A DNA stretch of 64,000 nucleotides from Thiomicrorhabdus cannonii (GTDB taxonomy: Bacteria; Pseudomonadota; Gammaproteobacteria; Thiomicrospirales; Thiomicrospiraceae), in the NCBI RefSeq assembly GCF_013391695.1, contig NZ_JACBGH010000003.1:62001-126000 (forward strand), given 5' to 3'. A model generated the notes under the pieces. That model saw only the letters and a program-made list of their open reading frames with translations. It was not told where the DNA came from and ran no database searches. A program made the position numbers and the translations under genes. This document shows positions 54,095-62,609 of the stretch, piece by piece (within the stretch, counting starts at the first letter, position 1; every line of letters starts with the position of its first letter).

Positions 54095-54702
54095 AACCAA
54101 CTTTTCGGGGTGTAAAGGGTGGTTTCAAACCAGCCGCTGTCGAGTTGCCAATCGTTATCGACCAATGAGTTTAACACCAAAGGGGCCGGCAGGCGCCAGC
54201 GGTTTAAGCGAATCCGCAGTTTCAGGGTATATTTCTGTCCGGGGTGCAGTTCCGACAAGGAAATGACCGGAAAGGCCGCCAGAGTGCCCAGGGTCGACAG
54301 GGCCTTTTTGAGGTTGCTAAAGGACTCCACATTGTTGTTGCGTTCGTTCAGCAACACATAGCGGTTATTGAAATTGGAGTACTGCAGCAGGGTGTGATAG
54401 CGGACGTGGGCGCGCTCGCGGTCGTATTTGACGCCGATGATTTGCTGGTGCTCGGTCAGCACGATTTCGGTTTGAAAAGTCAACGCCACTTCGTGATGGA
54501 TGGCGTCGACCAGCGAATCGGGCAGGTGGAATTGGGTTTGCGAATCAAACAGCAGTTGCTGCTCCTGCTGGTAGTCGGTCACTTGCATAATGCGAACCGG
54601 GACAGGTTGATTCGGATCCGCCGCCCACACCGTCTGCACCGAACAGGCCACCCCTAAGAGTAAGGCGAGTAGCGCGGCATGCAGCGAACCCAGCCGGGTC
54701 AT
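54091..54702 (-). CDS. DUF4390-family exported protein
   Basis: The ATG at 54702 shares its A with the rsmB stop (TAATG) and gives 203 residues with a signal peptide (LGSLHAALLALLLGVACS, cleavage near VWAADP). The C-terminal part matches the DUF4390 pattern often found between rsmB and the ntrYX genes (GQKYTLKLRIRLNRWRLPAPL). It is probably periplasmic; function unknown. Because it sits next to the kinase, it may modulate its periplasmic sensor. Confidence 0.85.
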   Translation of the reverse strand: MTRLGSLHAALLALLLGVACSVQTVWAADPNQPVPVRIMQVTDYQQEQQLLFDSQTQFHLPDSLVDAIHHEVALTFQTEIVLTEHQQIIGVKYDRERAHVRYHTLLQYSNFNNRYVLLNERNNNVESFSNLKKALSTLGTLAAFPVISLSELHPGQKYTLKLRIRLNRWRLPAPLVLNSLVDNDWQLDSGWFETTLYTPKSWL

Positions 54703-56030
54703 TAGACGTCCTTTTCCAGCAGGCAGTAGAAGAAACCGTCCATGCCGTGTTCGCCGGGCAGAATCTGGCGGCCGGGCGTGGTAAATGTCATGCCCCACTG
54801 TGCGTCAATCGGCACCACCCTGGCGTCGGCATGCTGTGCGACAAAATCGGCCATCTGCAGGGTGTTTTCCTGCGGCAGCACCGAACAGGTCGCGTAAAGC
54901 AGCCGCCCGCCCGGTTTTAACAGCGGCCAGAGCGCTTTGAGAATCGCCGCTTGGGTTTCAACCAACTGTTCGATGTCTTCTTCGGTGCGGTGCCATTTGA
55001 TGTCCGGGTGGCGGCGGATAATGCCGGTGGCTGAACAGGGGGCGTCGAGCAGGATTTTGTCGAACAGTTGACCATCCCACCACGTATCGGGTTCGGCCGC
55101 GTCGCCGGCGGCGTAGTCCGCGGTCAGCTCCAAACGGTGCAGGTTTTCGGCGAGACGTTCCAGGCGTTCCGGCTCTTTTTCCAAGGCAAACACCTGTGCC
55201 TGATTGCCGCTCAACTCCAGCAGATGCGTGGTTTTGCCGCCGGGCGCGGCGCAGGCGTCGAGAATGCGTTCCTTCGCTTGCGGCTCAAGCAGGTAAGCGG
55301 CCTGCTGCGCGGCCGGATCCTGCACGCTGAAAGCGCCTTCCTCAAAACCGGGCAGTTGGCTGATATCGGTGCTTTTTTGCAGCACAATGCCTTGCGCTGC
55401 CTGCGGATGCGCGCTGGCCTCAATCTCCTGCGCCTGCAAGGTCTGCAAATAAACGTCGCGTGACTGCACCAGCGGATTGACGCGCAAAGTCAAAGGCGCG
55501 GGTTCGTTATTGGCTTGCAGCATCGCCTCCCACTGCTCGGGATAGGCTTTGCGCAAGACGCGCACCAGCCACTGCGGATGGGAATGTTTATGCGCCGGTT
55601 TAACATCCACCGCTTCACAAAGAGTGTCCTTATCGCGCAGGAAATTCCGTAACACGCCGTTGACCAGCGCTTTGGCCCAGGGTTTTTTGAGGTTTTGGGT
55701 GACCGCTACGGTTTCGGAAACGGCGGCGTGTTCCGGCACATCCATATACAGAATCTGGTAGAGGCCAAGCAGAATGAGCTGGTTGACGTCCTCGTCCTTG
55801 GCTTTAAGGGCTTTTTTGAGGAGCTGCTCGCGGATGGCTTCCAGACGTGCCTGCCAACGCAGGGTGCCGAGTACCAGGTTCTGGGTGAAGGCGCGCTCGC
55901 GGCGGTCGTCAAACTGCGCCAAACCTTCCGGCAGCACTTGGCTGAGCGAACGGCCGTTTTCGATGACGTTGAGGCACATCTTTAACGCAATGTAACGACT
56001 GTTCTGGGGACTATTGAGTGGTTTGCTCAT
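54702..56030 (-). CDS. rsmB: 16S rRNA m5C967 methyltransferase
   Basis: The 442-residue protein has an N-terminal NusB-like RNA-binding domain and a C-terminal SAM domain: DACAAPGGKTTHLLEL, DAPCSATGIIRRHPDIK and YATCSVLPQEN, with both catalytic cysteines (in PC and TC motifs). It overlaps fmt by four bases and DUF4390 by one base. Confidence 0.97.
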   Translation of the reverse strand: MSKPLNSPQNSRYIALKMCLNVIENGRSLSQVLPEGLAQFDDRRERAFTQNLVLGTLRWQARLEAIREQLLKKALKAKDEDVNQLILLGLYQILYMDVPEHAAVSETVAVTQNLKKPWAKALVNGVLRNFLRDKDTLCEAVDVKPAHKHSHPQWLVRVLRKAYPEQWEAMLQANNEPAPLTLRVNPLVQSRDVYLQTLQAQEIEASAHPQAAQGIVLQKSTDISQLPGFEEGAFSVQDPAAQQAAYLLEPQAKERILDACAAPGGKTTHLLELSGNQAQVFALEKEPERLERLAENLHRLELTADYAAGDAAEPDTWWDGQLFDKILLDAPCSATGIIRRHPDIKWHRTEEDIEQLVETQAAILKALWPLLKPGGRLLYATCSVLPQENTLQMADFVAQHADARVVPIDAQWGMTFTTPGRQILPGEHGMDGFFYCLLEKDV

Positions 56031-56971
56031 GCGAATGAATGCCCGAGCAGTTGACGCGATTGCGCAAAATCATAAGCGGCCATCGGCTTCTTGCCGGCCG
56101 GCTGCAGTTGCGTGACCCAAATGGGGGTGCTGCCGGTGCCGATGAGAATCCCCTGTTTTTCCACGGCCAGTACCCGGCCTGCTGAGTTTTCGGAAGCGGT
56201 TTTTTCGGCCGCGATCTGCGCGCCGAGAATGCGCAAAGGTTGGTCTTGGAAATCGGTATAAGCCATCGGCCATGGGTTAAAGGCGTGGATTTTACGCACA
56301 ATGGTTTCCGCCGGCTCGCTCCAGTGGATTTCGGCTTCGGCTTTGTTGAGTTTTTCGGCATAGGTGACGAGGCTGTCGTCCTGTTTTTGCGCCTGTTGCT
56401 GCAGGTTTTCGAGGTCTGAAAGGGTCGCCATCAGCGCTTCGGCGCCGAGCGTGCTTAAGCGGTCGTGCAGGCTTTGGGCGCTGTCATCGGCGGCAATCGG
56501 CGTGGTGACTTTGTAGAGCATGTCGCCGGTATCGAGCCCGACATCCATCTGCATAATGGTGACGCCGCTTTCGGCGTCGCCGGCTTCGATGGCGCGCTGA
56601 ATCGGTGCGGCACCGCGCCAGCGCGGCAGTAGCGAGGCGTGGATGTTCAAGCAGCCGTAGATTGGCATCTCCAACACGGCTTTGGGCAGAATCAGGCCGT
56701 AAGCCACCACAATCATCAAATCGGCATTGAGGGCGGCCAGTTCGGCCTGGGCGTGTTCGTTGCGCAAGGTTTCCGGTTGAAAGACCGGGATATTATGTTG
56801 CAGCGCGACTTCCTTGACCGGACTGGCGGTGAGTTTGCGGCCGCGTCCGGCGGGGCGGTCGGGCTGGGTGTAAACGGCCACCACGTCATGCGGTGAATCC
56901 AGCAGCGCCTTTAGGGGGGCGACGGAAAAGTCCGGCGTGCCGGCAAACACAATGCGTAAACTGGGTTTCAT
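56027..56971 (-). CDS. fmt: Methionyl-tRNA formyltransferase
   Basis: From the ATG at 56971 the protein has 314 residues, as in E. coli. Motifs: IVFAGTPDFSVAPLKALL, YTQPDRPAGRGRKL, HASLLPRWRGAAPIQRAI and MQMDVGLDTGDML. It formylates initiator Met-tRNA. A dispersed repeat in reverse lies within the gene at 56171-56190, in the linker before the C-terminal domain, coding ENSAGRVLAV. The gene lies eight bases after def. Confidence 0.97.
   Translation of the reverse strand: MKPSLRIVFAGTPDFSVAPLKALLDSPHDVVAVYTQPDRPAGRGRKLTASPVKEVALQHNIPVFQPETLRNEHAQAELAALNADLMIVVAYGLILPKAVLEMPIYGCLNIHASLLPRWRGAAPIQRAIEAGDAESGVTIMQMDVGLDTGDMLYKVTTPIAADDSAQSLHDRLSTLGAEALMATLSDLENLQQQAQKQDDSLVTYAEKLNKAEAEIHWSEPAETIVRKIHAFNPWPMAYTDFQDQPLRILGAQIAAEKTASENSAGRVLAVEKQGILIGTGSTPIWVTQLQPAGKKPMAAYDFAQSRQLLGHSFA
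56171..56190 (-). repeat. Dispersed repeat inside fmt
   Basis: Reverse copy TACCCGGCCTGCTGAGTTTT (AGCAGG variant), read on the coding strand in a different frame from the ccoS and acyltransferase copies (N-S-A-G-R-V). Confidence 0.8.
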
Positions 56972-56979
56972 GCTCACTC

Positions 56980-57489
56980 TTATTCTTCGGTTTGTTCTTG
57001 CTGCAGTTTTTTGAATTTTTGCAGGGCGCGGGTGCGTTTCAGGCCGGACATATGGTCCACGAACAGCTTGCCGTTGAGGTGGTCGATTTCGTGTTGCAAG
57101 CAGACCGCCAGGAGGTCGTTGGCTTCAAATTCGACCATTTTGCCGTCGCGGTCCATGCCGCGCACCAGAATGTCGCTGGGGCGGGTGACTTTGCCATAAA
57201 CGCCGGGAATGGAGAGACAGCCTTCTTCCCAGGTTATTTCGCCGGCGGAGCGGATGATTTCGGGGTTGATCAGCGCGATCGGCTGGTCTTTGCTTTCGGA
57301 AACATCCACCACAATGACCCGCTGCTGCACCGCCACCTGCGGTGCCGCGAGGCCGATGCCCGGGGCGTCGTACATGGTGTAGAACATGTCGTCGATGAGT
57401 TTGTCGAGTTCGTCGGACATCGCATCGACGGGTGTGCAGATTTCCCTTAGGCCTTTTTCGGGGTAGAGGACAATATCGAGTTTTTCCAT
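56980..57489 (-). CDS. def: Peptide deformylase
   Basis: The ATG at 57489 gives 169 residues, as in E. coli; the longer frame from 57522 is unlikely. All three motifs of the iron enzyme are present: GIGLAAPQV, EEGCLSIPG and QHEIDHLNG. It removes the formyl group from new proteins. First gene of def-fmt-rsmB; the divergent dprA starts 48 bases away. Confidence 0.97.
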   Translation of the reverse strand: MEKLDIVLYPEKGLREICTPVDAMSDELDKLIDDMFYTMYDAPGIGLAAPQVAVQQRVIVVDVSESKDQPIALINPEIIRSAGEITWEEGCLSIPGVYGKVTRPSDILVRGMDRDGKMVEFEANDLLAVCLQHEIDHLNGKLFVDHMSGLKRTRALQKFKKLQQEQTEE

Positions 57490-57537
57490 GGTGTCGTTTA
57501 TACTTAGGTGATTCCAATCCATATATTATAGCCGACT

Positions 57538-58653
57538 ATGTCCCGTTTTTACGAATTAGCCGATCTGCTGGCGCTGCACCTGAATTTCTTTTCGCTGAAG
57601 CAGTTGCAGCAGGCGGAATCTTACTTTGGCAGTCTGGCGGCGGCATTGCAGGCGGGCGAGTCGGTCTGGCGGGGTACGGGGATTGCCACCGATAAGCAGT
57701 TGCAAGGTTTGTTTGCGGACGATCTGAAGGCCAGAATCGACGCCTCGCTGGCCTGGCAGGGCGCACAGCAGCATTGGGTCGGCTGGCAGGATGAGGATTA
57801 CCCGCCGTTGCTGGCGCAGATTGACGATGCGCCTATTTTATTGGGCGTGCGTGGGCGGGTGGAGTTGTTGCGTGATCCGCAGGTGGCGATTGTCGGTTCG
57901 CGCCATGCCTCCAAGGCCGGGGTGAATGCGGCGGAGGATTTTGCCGAATTTCTCTCCTCGCAAGGCATTACCGTGACCAGCGGCTTGGCGCTGGGAATCG
58001 ATGCGGCGGCGCACCGCGGCGCTTTGCGCGGTTTGGGCAAAACCGTGGCGGTGGTGGCGACCGGCTTGGATCGCATCTATCCGGCGGCCAACAAGGCGTT
58101 GGCGCACCAGATTGTCGAAGAGGGCGCGATGGTGTCGGAGTTTCCGCTGGGCACCAAACCGCTGAACTACAACTTCCCAAAACGTAACCGGATTATCAGC
58201 GGTTTGAGTGTGGGCACCTTGGTGGTGGAGGCGGCATTGCAGAGCGGTTCGCTGATTACCGCCAAAATGGCGGCCGAGCAGGGGCGCGAGGTGTTTGCGG
58301 TGCCGGGGTCGATTCACAATCCGCAGGCCAAAGGCTGCCATCAGCTGATCAAACAGGGCGCCAAACTGGTGGAGAGCGGCGAGGATGTGCTGGTGGAGCT
58401 CGCGCCCGTGTTGCAGGGATTCTGGCCAAAGCGGCAGGCAAACGAACAGGCCGGTTCTCAAGCGCCCGCCGAACCGGTGAAAGCCGCTAAAGAAGGGTTG
58501 CTGGCGTTTATCGAATACGAGCCGATCGGTCTCGATGAGTTGGTGGTGGTGAGCAAGTGGCCGGTGTCCGCCATTCAAAGCGAGTTGCTGCTGCTGGAGC
58601 TTTCCGGTGCAATCGAAGCCTTGTCGGCCGGACGCTATCGCCGTTTGCGCTAG
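57538..58653 (+). CDS. dprA: DNA-processing protein DprA (Smf)
   Basis: The 371-residue protein has a SAM-like N-terminal domain, the Rossmann-fold core with VAIVGSRHASKAGV, TSGLALGIDAAAHRGAL, FPKRNRIISGLS, and a C-terminal winged-helix-like domain. DprA loads RecA on incoming single strands in natural transformation. An expanded linker (NEQAGSQAPAEP) contains a near-match to the dispersed repeat. It is divergent from def, as in many gammaproteobacteria. Confidence 0.95.
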   Translation: MSRFYELADLLALHLNFFSLKQLQQAESYFGSLAAALQAGESVWRGTGIATDKQLQGLFADDLKARIDASLAWQGAQQHWVGWQDEDYPPLLAQIDDAPILLGVRGRVELLRDPQVAIVGSRHASKAGVNAAEDFAEFLSSQGITVTSGLALGIDAAAHRGALRGLGKTVAVVATGLDRIYPAANKALAHQIVEEGAMVSEFPLGTKPLNYNFPKRNRIISGLSVGTLVVEAALQSGSLITAKMAAEQGREVFAVPGSIHNPQAKGCHQLIKQGAKLVESGEDVLVELAPVLQGFWPKRQANEQAGSQAPAEPVKAAKEGLLAFIEYEPIGLDELVVVSKWPVSAIQSELLLLELSGAIEALSAGRYRRLR

Positions 58654-58665
58654 CTGGCGGATTTT

Positions 58666-59577
58666 TCAGAGTTGAATGGTGCAGCACACGCGTGTGCCGC
58701 CGTCCAGAAATTGCAAACGGTCAAAACTGAGTTTATTGGCCATCATCAAGCCGCGGCCGTGGCTGTCCATGGCGCGCTCCAGCGAAAACTCCATGTAGGG
58801 TTGATAGTCAAATCCCGTTCCCTGGTCCTGAATGCTGATGTCGATGCGGTCGGCGTGACGCTGTATTTCCAGATCGGCATATTTATGGGCGTTTTCCGGC
58901 AGGGTCTGGCGGCGTTCGATTTCGTCCTGCAAGGTATTGCTGGCCATCAGGCGGGTTTTTTCAGCGTAACCGATACCCAGATTGCCATGCTCGATGGCGT
59001 TGACCATAATTTCGAACAGACCGATGGCGGTTTTGTGCGGTTCGGGCGTCAGCAGCGACACCATTTGCGACAGTTGACGCGCCTCAGTCAAGGTTCGGAA
59101 ACGGAACTTCGCCTGCTCCAGCAGCTGCAAGCTTTGCGGAAAGGTCGCGGCCAGGCGCAGGCTGTCGCGCTGCAGCTTCTGATAAGTGGCATAACCGTTG
59201 ACGGCGGTTTCCACCAGTGACAGCAGATGGTTTTTGGAAAAGGGTTTGAGCAGATAATAGAAAGCGCCGGCCTCGATGCCGCGTTGGATGTCTTCGGCGC
59301 TGTCGGCCGAGGTTTGCATGATGGCCGGCACCATCTGGTAGTGATGGTTGCGTTTCAGTTCCTGCAATAGGCTGATGCCGTCCAATTCAGGCATGTGGTA
59401 ATCGAGCACATAGGCGCTGAAATATTCCGCAGGATGTCGGTAGATCAGTTCGCGGGCTGCAATGCCGTTGTGTGCGGTTTCCACCTGATAGTGGGCCGAT
59501 TCGAAATAGGCGCAAAGCAATGCCAGACAGGTCGGGTCGTCATCAACCAGCAGCAGGCGGTGTGGGGAGGCGGTCAT
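58666..59577 (-). CDS. Receiver plus anti-sigma-type ATPase regulator
   Basis: A 303-residue protein with a receiver domain (LLLVDDDPTCL, phosphoacceptor in AYVLDYHMPELDG, lysine in LLKPFSK) and a C-terminal HATPase_c of the RsbW type (EIMVNAIEHGNLGIG, IQDQGTGFDY, GRGLMMANKLSFD). There is no histidine box, so it is not a classical kinase; the ATPase probably binds or phosphorylates an anti-sigma antagonist-like partner. The stop is 12 bases from that of dprA. Function in the cell unknown. Confidence 0.87.
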   Translation of the reverse strand: MTASPHRLLLVDDDPTCLALLCAYFESAHYQVETAHNGIAARELIYRHPAEYFSAYVLDYHMPELDGISLLQELKRNHHYQMVPAIMQTSADSAEDIQRGIEAGAFYYLLKPFSKNHLLSLVETAVNGYATYQKLQRDSLRLAATFPQSLQLLEQAKFRFRTLTEARQLSQMVSLLTPEPHKTAIGLFEIMVNAIEHGNLGIGYAEKTRLMASNTLQDEIERRQTLPENAHKYADLEIQRHADRIDISIQDQGTGFDYQPYMEFSLERAMDSHGRGLMMANKLSFDRLQFLDGGTRVCCTIQL

Positions 59578-59784
59578 GCAGATATTGTTAACTAAGTAGT
59601 AGTGTGTAGATTGTGCTTGATTTTAAAGGTTTTTGTGAAAAGGGTGTTAGCCTTTTATAAAAATATGCGTTTGCTTGAAATTTTAGTTTGCAAATTGTGG
59701 GAATTTTTTGCACCCTTTTAAAAATATGTATCCCATAAGTTAGATTGAATGGGTTGATAAAATTTATTTAGAGTTTGAGACTAT
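59578..59784 (+). promoter_or_regulatory. A/T-rich region between the receiver gene and topA
   Basis: A 207-base, strongly A/T-rich stretch that must hold the divergent promoters. I see several weak boxes (TTGCTTG at 59672, TATAAAAATATG at 59657, TTGAAT at 59746) but no confident pair. No repeat or stem of note. Confidence 0.3.
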
Positions 59785-62268
59785 ATGACAAATTTGGTGA
59801 TTGTGGAGTCGCCCGCCAAGGCAAAGACGATCGAAAAGTATCTCGGCAAGGATTTTACGGTGCGTTCCAGTTACGGCCATATCCGTGATATTCAGAAAAA
59901 AGGCATGGGCATCGATCTGCAGAACGGCTTCGAGCCGCAGTATGAGGTTTCCGCCGACAAGAAGAAAAACGTCACCGAACTGAAAAAGCTCACCAAAACC
60001 GCCGAGACGGTCTGGCTGGCAACGGACGAGGACCGCGAGGGGGAGGCGATTGCCTGGCACCTTGCGGAAGCCCTGAATCTGGATATTAAAACCACCAAAC
60101 GCATCGTCTTTCACGAGATCACCAAGCCGGCCATTCAGGCGGCAATTGCCGCACCGCGCACCGTCGATATGGATCTGGTCAACGCCCAGCAGGCGCGCCG
60201 CATTCTCGACCGGATTGTCGGTTTTGAACTCTCGCCGATTTTGTGGAAAAAAATCCGCACCGGATTGTCAGCAGGCCGGGTACAGTCGGTCGCCGTGCGC
60301 CTGATTGTCGAGCGCGAGCGCGAAATCGATGCCTTTGAATCGAGTTATGTGTTCCGGGTACAGGGATTGTTGCAGTTGCTGGATGCCGCCGGCAAGCCCA
60401 CCGGTAATCTGGAGGTCAAACGCACCGCCACGTTTGAGACCGAAGCCGAAGCGCAGGCGTTTCTGGAGGCGGTCGCCCAAGCCAATCTGAGCGTGATGTC
60501 GCTGGAGGAAAAACCCGCCAAGCGCAGTCCGAAGGCACCGTTCACCACCTCGACGCTGCAGCAGGAAGCCGCCTCCAAACTCGGTTTTTCGGTCAAGCAG
60601 ACCATGACGATTGCGCAGCGTTTGTACGAGTCCGGCAAGATCACCTATATGCGTACCGACTCGGTCAACCTGTCGGAGCTGGCGATCGCCCAGGCCAAAG
60701 AGGTGATTTCCAAAGAATATGGCGCCGACTACAGTCATCCGCGCCGCTACAAAACCAAACAGGCCGATGCGCAGGAAGCGCACGAGGCGATCCGTCCGAC
60801 CGATTTTGGCATGAAAGACATTACCGGCGAGCGCAACGAGCAGCGTTTGTATCAGTTGATCTGGCGTCGCGCGCTGGCGTCGCAGATGAGTGATGCGACC
60901 CTGATGCGCACCACGGTGGAGATTGCCATCGACAATCTGCCGGGCGACAAATTCACCGCCAAAGGCGAAGTGGTCACCTTTGAAGGTTTCTTGAAAGCCT
61001 ATGATCTGGACGACGACGCCGAAGGCGGTTTGCTGCCGCCGATGCATATCGGTCAGGCGTTGCAGGTGGCGGAACTGAGCGCGCGTCAGAGTTACAGCCG
61101 TCCGCCGGCGCGTTACAACGAGGCGAGTCTGGTGCGTACCTTGGAAGAGATGGGCATCGGCCGTCCTTCGACCTATGCGCCGACCATCGACACGGTTCAG
61201 CAGCGCGGCTATGTGGTCAAGGAAGACCGCGAAGGCAAACCGCGCGATTACCGCTTGCTGACCTTGCAGGACGGCCAAGTTTCCGCAGAAACCCTCACAG
61301 AGATGGCTGGCAGCGAGAAGAACAAGTTGTTCCCGACTGACATCGCCGGGATTGTCACCAATTTCCTGACCAAGCATTTCGATGATGTGGTCGATTACCA
61401 GTTCACCGCCAAGGTCGAGGACAAGTTCGACCAGATCGCGCAGGGCAAGGTCGAGTGGCGCGCCATGCTGGACGAATTCTACCGTCATTTCCATCCGCGT
61501 GTCGAAGCGGCCGAGGATGTGTCGCGCGAGGAGGCCGGCCAGGCGCGTCTGTTGGGATCGCATCCGGAAAACGGCAAGCCGATGTATGTCAAAATCGGCC
61601 GTTTCGGGCCTTATGTGCAGATCGGCGACGGCGAAAACGACGAGAAGCCGGTCTTCGCCAGTCTGATGCCGGGGCAGAAAATGGACGTGATTTCGCTGGA
61701 CGAGGCGCTGGAGTTGTTCAAGCTGCCGCGCGATGTCGGCGAAATCCCCGAAGATTTCAGCGCCACGGCGGTGGACGGCACGGTGTTTGGCGTCAAGAAA
61801 GGCCAGAAAATCATGGCCAAGCAGGGGCCTTTCGGGCCTTATCTGGAATACGGGCCGAAACAGTATGCGCCGATCAAGGGCTTCGACCCGATCAGCATTC
61901 CGCTGGAAGATGCGGTGGCGTTGATCGAGGCCAAAATTCAGGCGGATGCGGAGAAGATCGTCAAGACCTTCCCGGGCACCAATGTGCAGATTCTCAAAGG
62001 ACGCTGGGGGCCGTACATTACCGATCTGGTGACCAAGAAAAACGCCAAAATCGCCAAGGACGAAGATGCGCTGGCGCTGAGTCTGGAGGAGTGTGAGAAG
62101 CGTCTTGAGGAAGCGCCGGAGCCGAAAAAACGCGGCCGTGCGGCCGCGAAAAAACCGGCGGTGAAGGACGCGGAACCTAAAAAGGCGGCGGCCAAAAAAA
62201 CCACAGCCAAGAAGGCGCCGGCCAAAAAGGCCGCCGCTAAAACCACGCGCAAGAAGGCGGCTGAGTAA
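59785..62268 (+). CDS. topA: DNA topoisomerase I
   Basis: The 827-residue type IA enzyme relaxes negative supercoils. Toprim domain: LVIVESPAKAKTIEKYLG and ATDEDREGEAIAWHL; catalytic tyrosine in GKITYMRTDSVNLS; RPSTYAPTIDTVQ. Instead of zinc fingers, the C terminus has two topo-C repeats (KIGRFGPYVQIGDG, AKQGPFGPYLEYGP, KGRWGPYITDL) and a lysine/alanine tail of about 65 residues. The segment coding for the universally conserved SAGRVQSVAVR includes a full core of the dispersed repeat (60268-60283). Confidence 0.97.
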   Translation: MTNLVIVESPAKAKTIEKYLGKDFTVRSSYGHIRDIQKKGMGIDLQNGFEPQYEVSADKKKNVTELKKLTKTAETVWLATDEDREGEAIAWHLAEALNLDIKTTKRIVFHEITKPAIQAAIAAPRTVDMDLVNAQQARRILDRIVGFELSPILWKKIRTGLSAGRVQSVAVRLIVEREREIDAFESSYVFRVQGLLQLLDAAGKPTGNLEVKRTATFETEAEAQAFLEAVAQANLSVMSLEEKPAKRSPKAPFTTSTLQQEAASKLGFSVKQTMTIAQRLYESGKITYMRTDSVNLSELAIAQAKEVISKEYGADYSHPRRYKTKQADAQEAHEAIRPTDFGMKDITGERNEQRLYQLIWRRALASQMSDATLMRTTVEIAIDNLPGDKFTAKGEVVTFEGFLKAYDLDDDAEGGLLPPMHIGQALQVAELSARQSYSRPPARYNEASLVRTLEEMGIGRPSTYAPTIDTVQQRGYVVKEDREGKPRDYRLLTLQDGQVSAETLTEMAGSEKNKLFPTDIAGIVTNFLTKHFDDVVDYQFTAKVEDKFDQIAQGKVEWRAMLDEFYRHFHPRVEAAEDVSREEAGQARLLGSHPENGKPMYVKIGRFGPYVQIGDGENDEKPVFASLMPGQKMDVISLDEALELFKLPRDVGEIPEDFSATAVDGTVFGVKKGQKIMAKQGPFGPYLEYGPKQYAPIKGFDPISIPLEDAVALIEAKIQADAEKIVKTFPGTNVQILKGRWGPYITDLVTKKNAKIAKDEDALALSLEECEKRLEEAPEPKKRGRAAAKKPAVKDAEPKKAAAKKTTAKKAPAKKAAAKTTRKKAAE
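60268..60283 (+). repeat. Core of the dispersed repeat inside topA
   Basis: TCAGCAGGCCGGGTAC, identical to the fmt variant over 16 bases and in the same reading frame (S-A-G-R-V). The protein motif here is under strong constraint, so this copy may be shared by coincidence or favoured by codon choice. Confidence 0.6.
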
Positions 62269-62609
62269 GTTGTAAAGCCGGTCGCAAAGAACGTCAAAAA
62301 CAGCGCTTAAAAAACTGAACAGGCCGGGTAGGAGAGTGCTTCTACCCGGCCTGTTCAGTTTTTAGGGTATGTAAATTTTGTGATTGTTATAAATAGACTT
62401 TACACCCAGTAAATATTCTTGAGGACGGGTAGGGGTGCCCTTTCTTTTCGCCTCTTTTCTTTGGGCAAGCAAAGAAAAGGGGCATCTCAAGGTATTCACA
62501 ATTTCTATTTTGGATGCTTTTGACTGCTTGAGAAAAATATAAATTGTGGACAAAACCATCACAAAATTTATATACCCAATTTTTAAAACCTTAAAATCGG
62601 CCAGGCGTT
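62269..62609. repeat. Intergenic region behind topA: repeat pair and second hairpin
   Basis: A 341-base stretch without genes between the converging topA and PAS-GGDEF genes. 62310-62331 and 62342-62363 are two full dispersed repeats in inverted orientation, giving a perfect 22-bp stem with a ten-base loop and a T-run: the topA terminator. A further stem, cctcttttcttt / aaagaaaagg, lies at 62450-62479 in a sequence resembling pyrimidine-rich extragenic repeats seen in many proteobacteria. The remaining bases show nothing I can support. Confidence 0.85.
62310..62363. terminator. topA terminator made of an inverted pair of dispersed repeats
   Basis: Arms AAAACTGAACAGGCCGGGTA and its complement, loop ggagagtgct, then TTTT. 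The same use of paired uptake sequences as terminators is well known in Neisseria. Confidence 0.85.

Noticed and set aside
58447-58463. Repeat-like AACGAACAGGCCGGTT in the dprA linker
   Set aside because: About 13 of 16 bases agree but the 10-base core is not complete; not counted as a copy.
60268-61563. 431-codon open frame opposite topA
   Set aside because: Antisense shadow of topA, which is beyond doubt as a gene.
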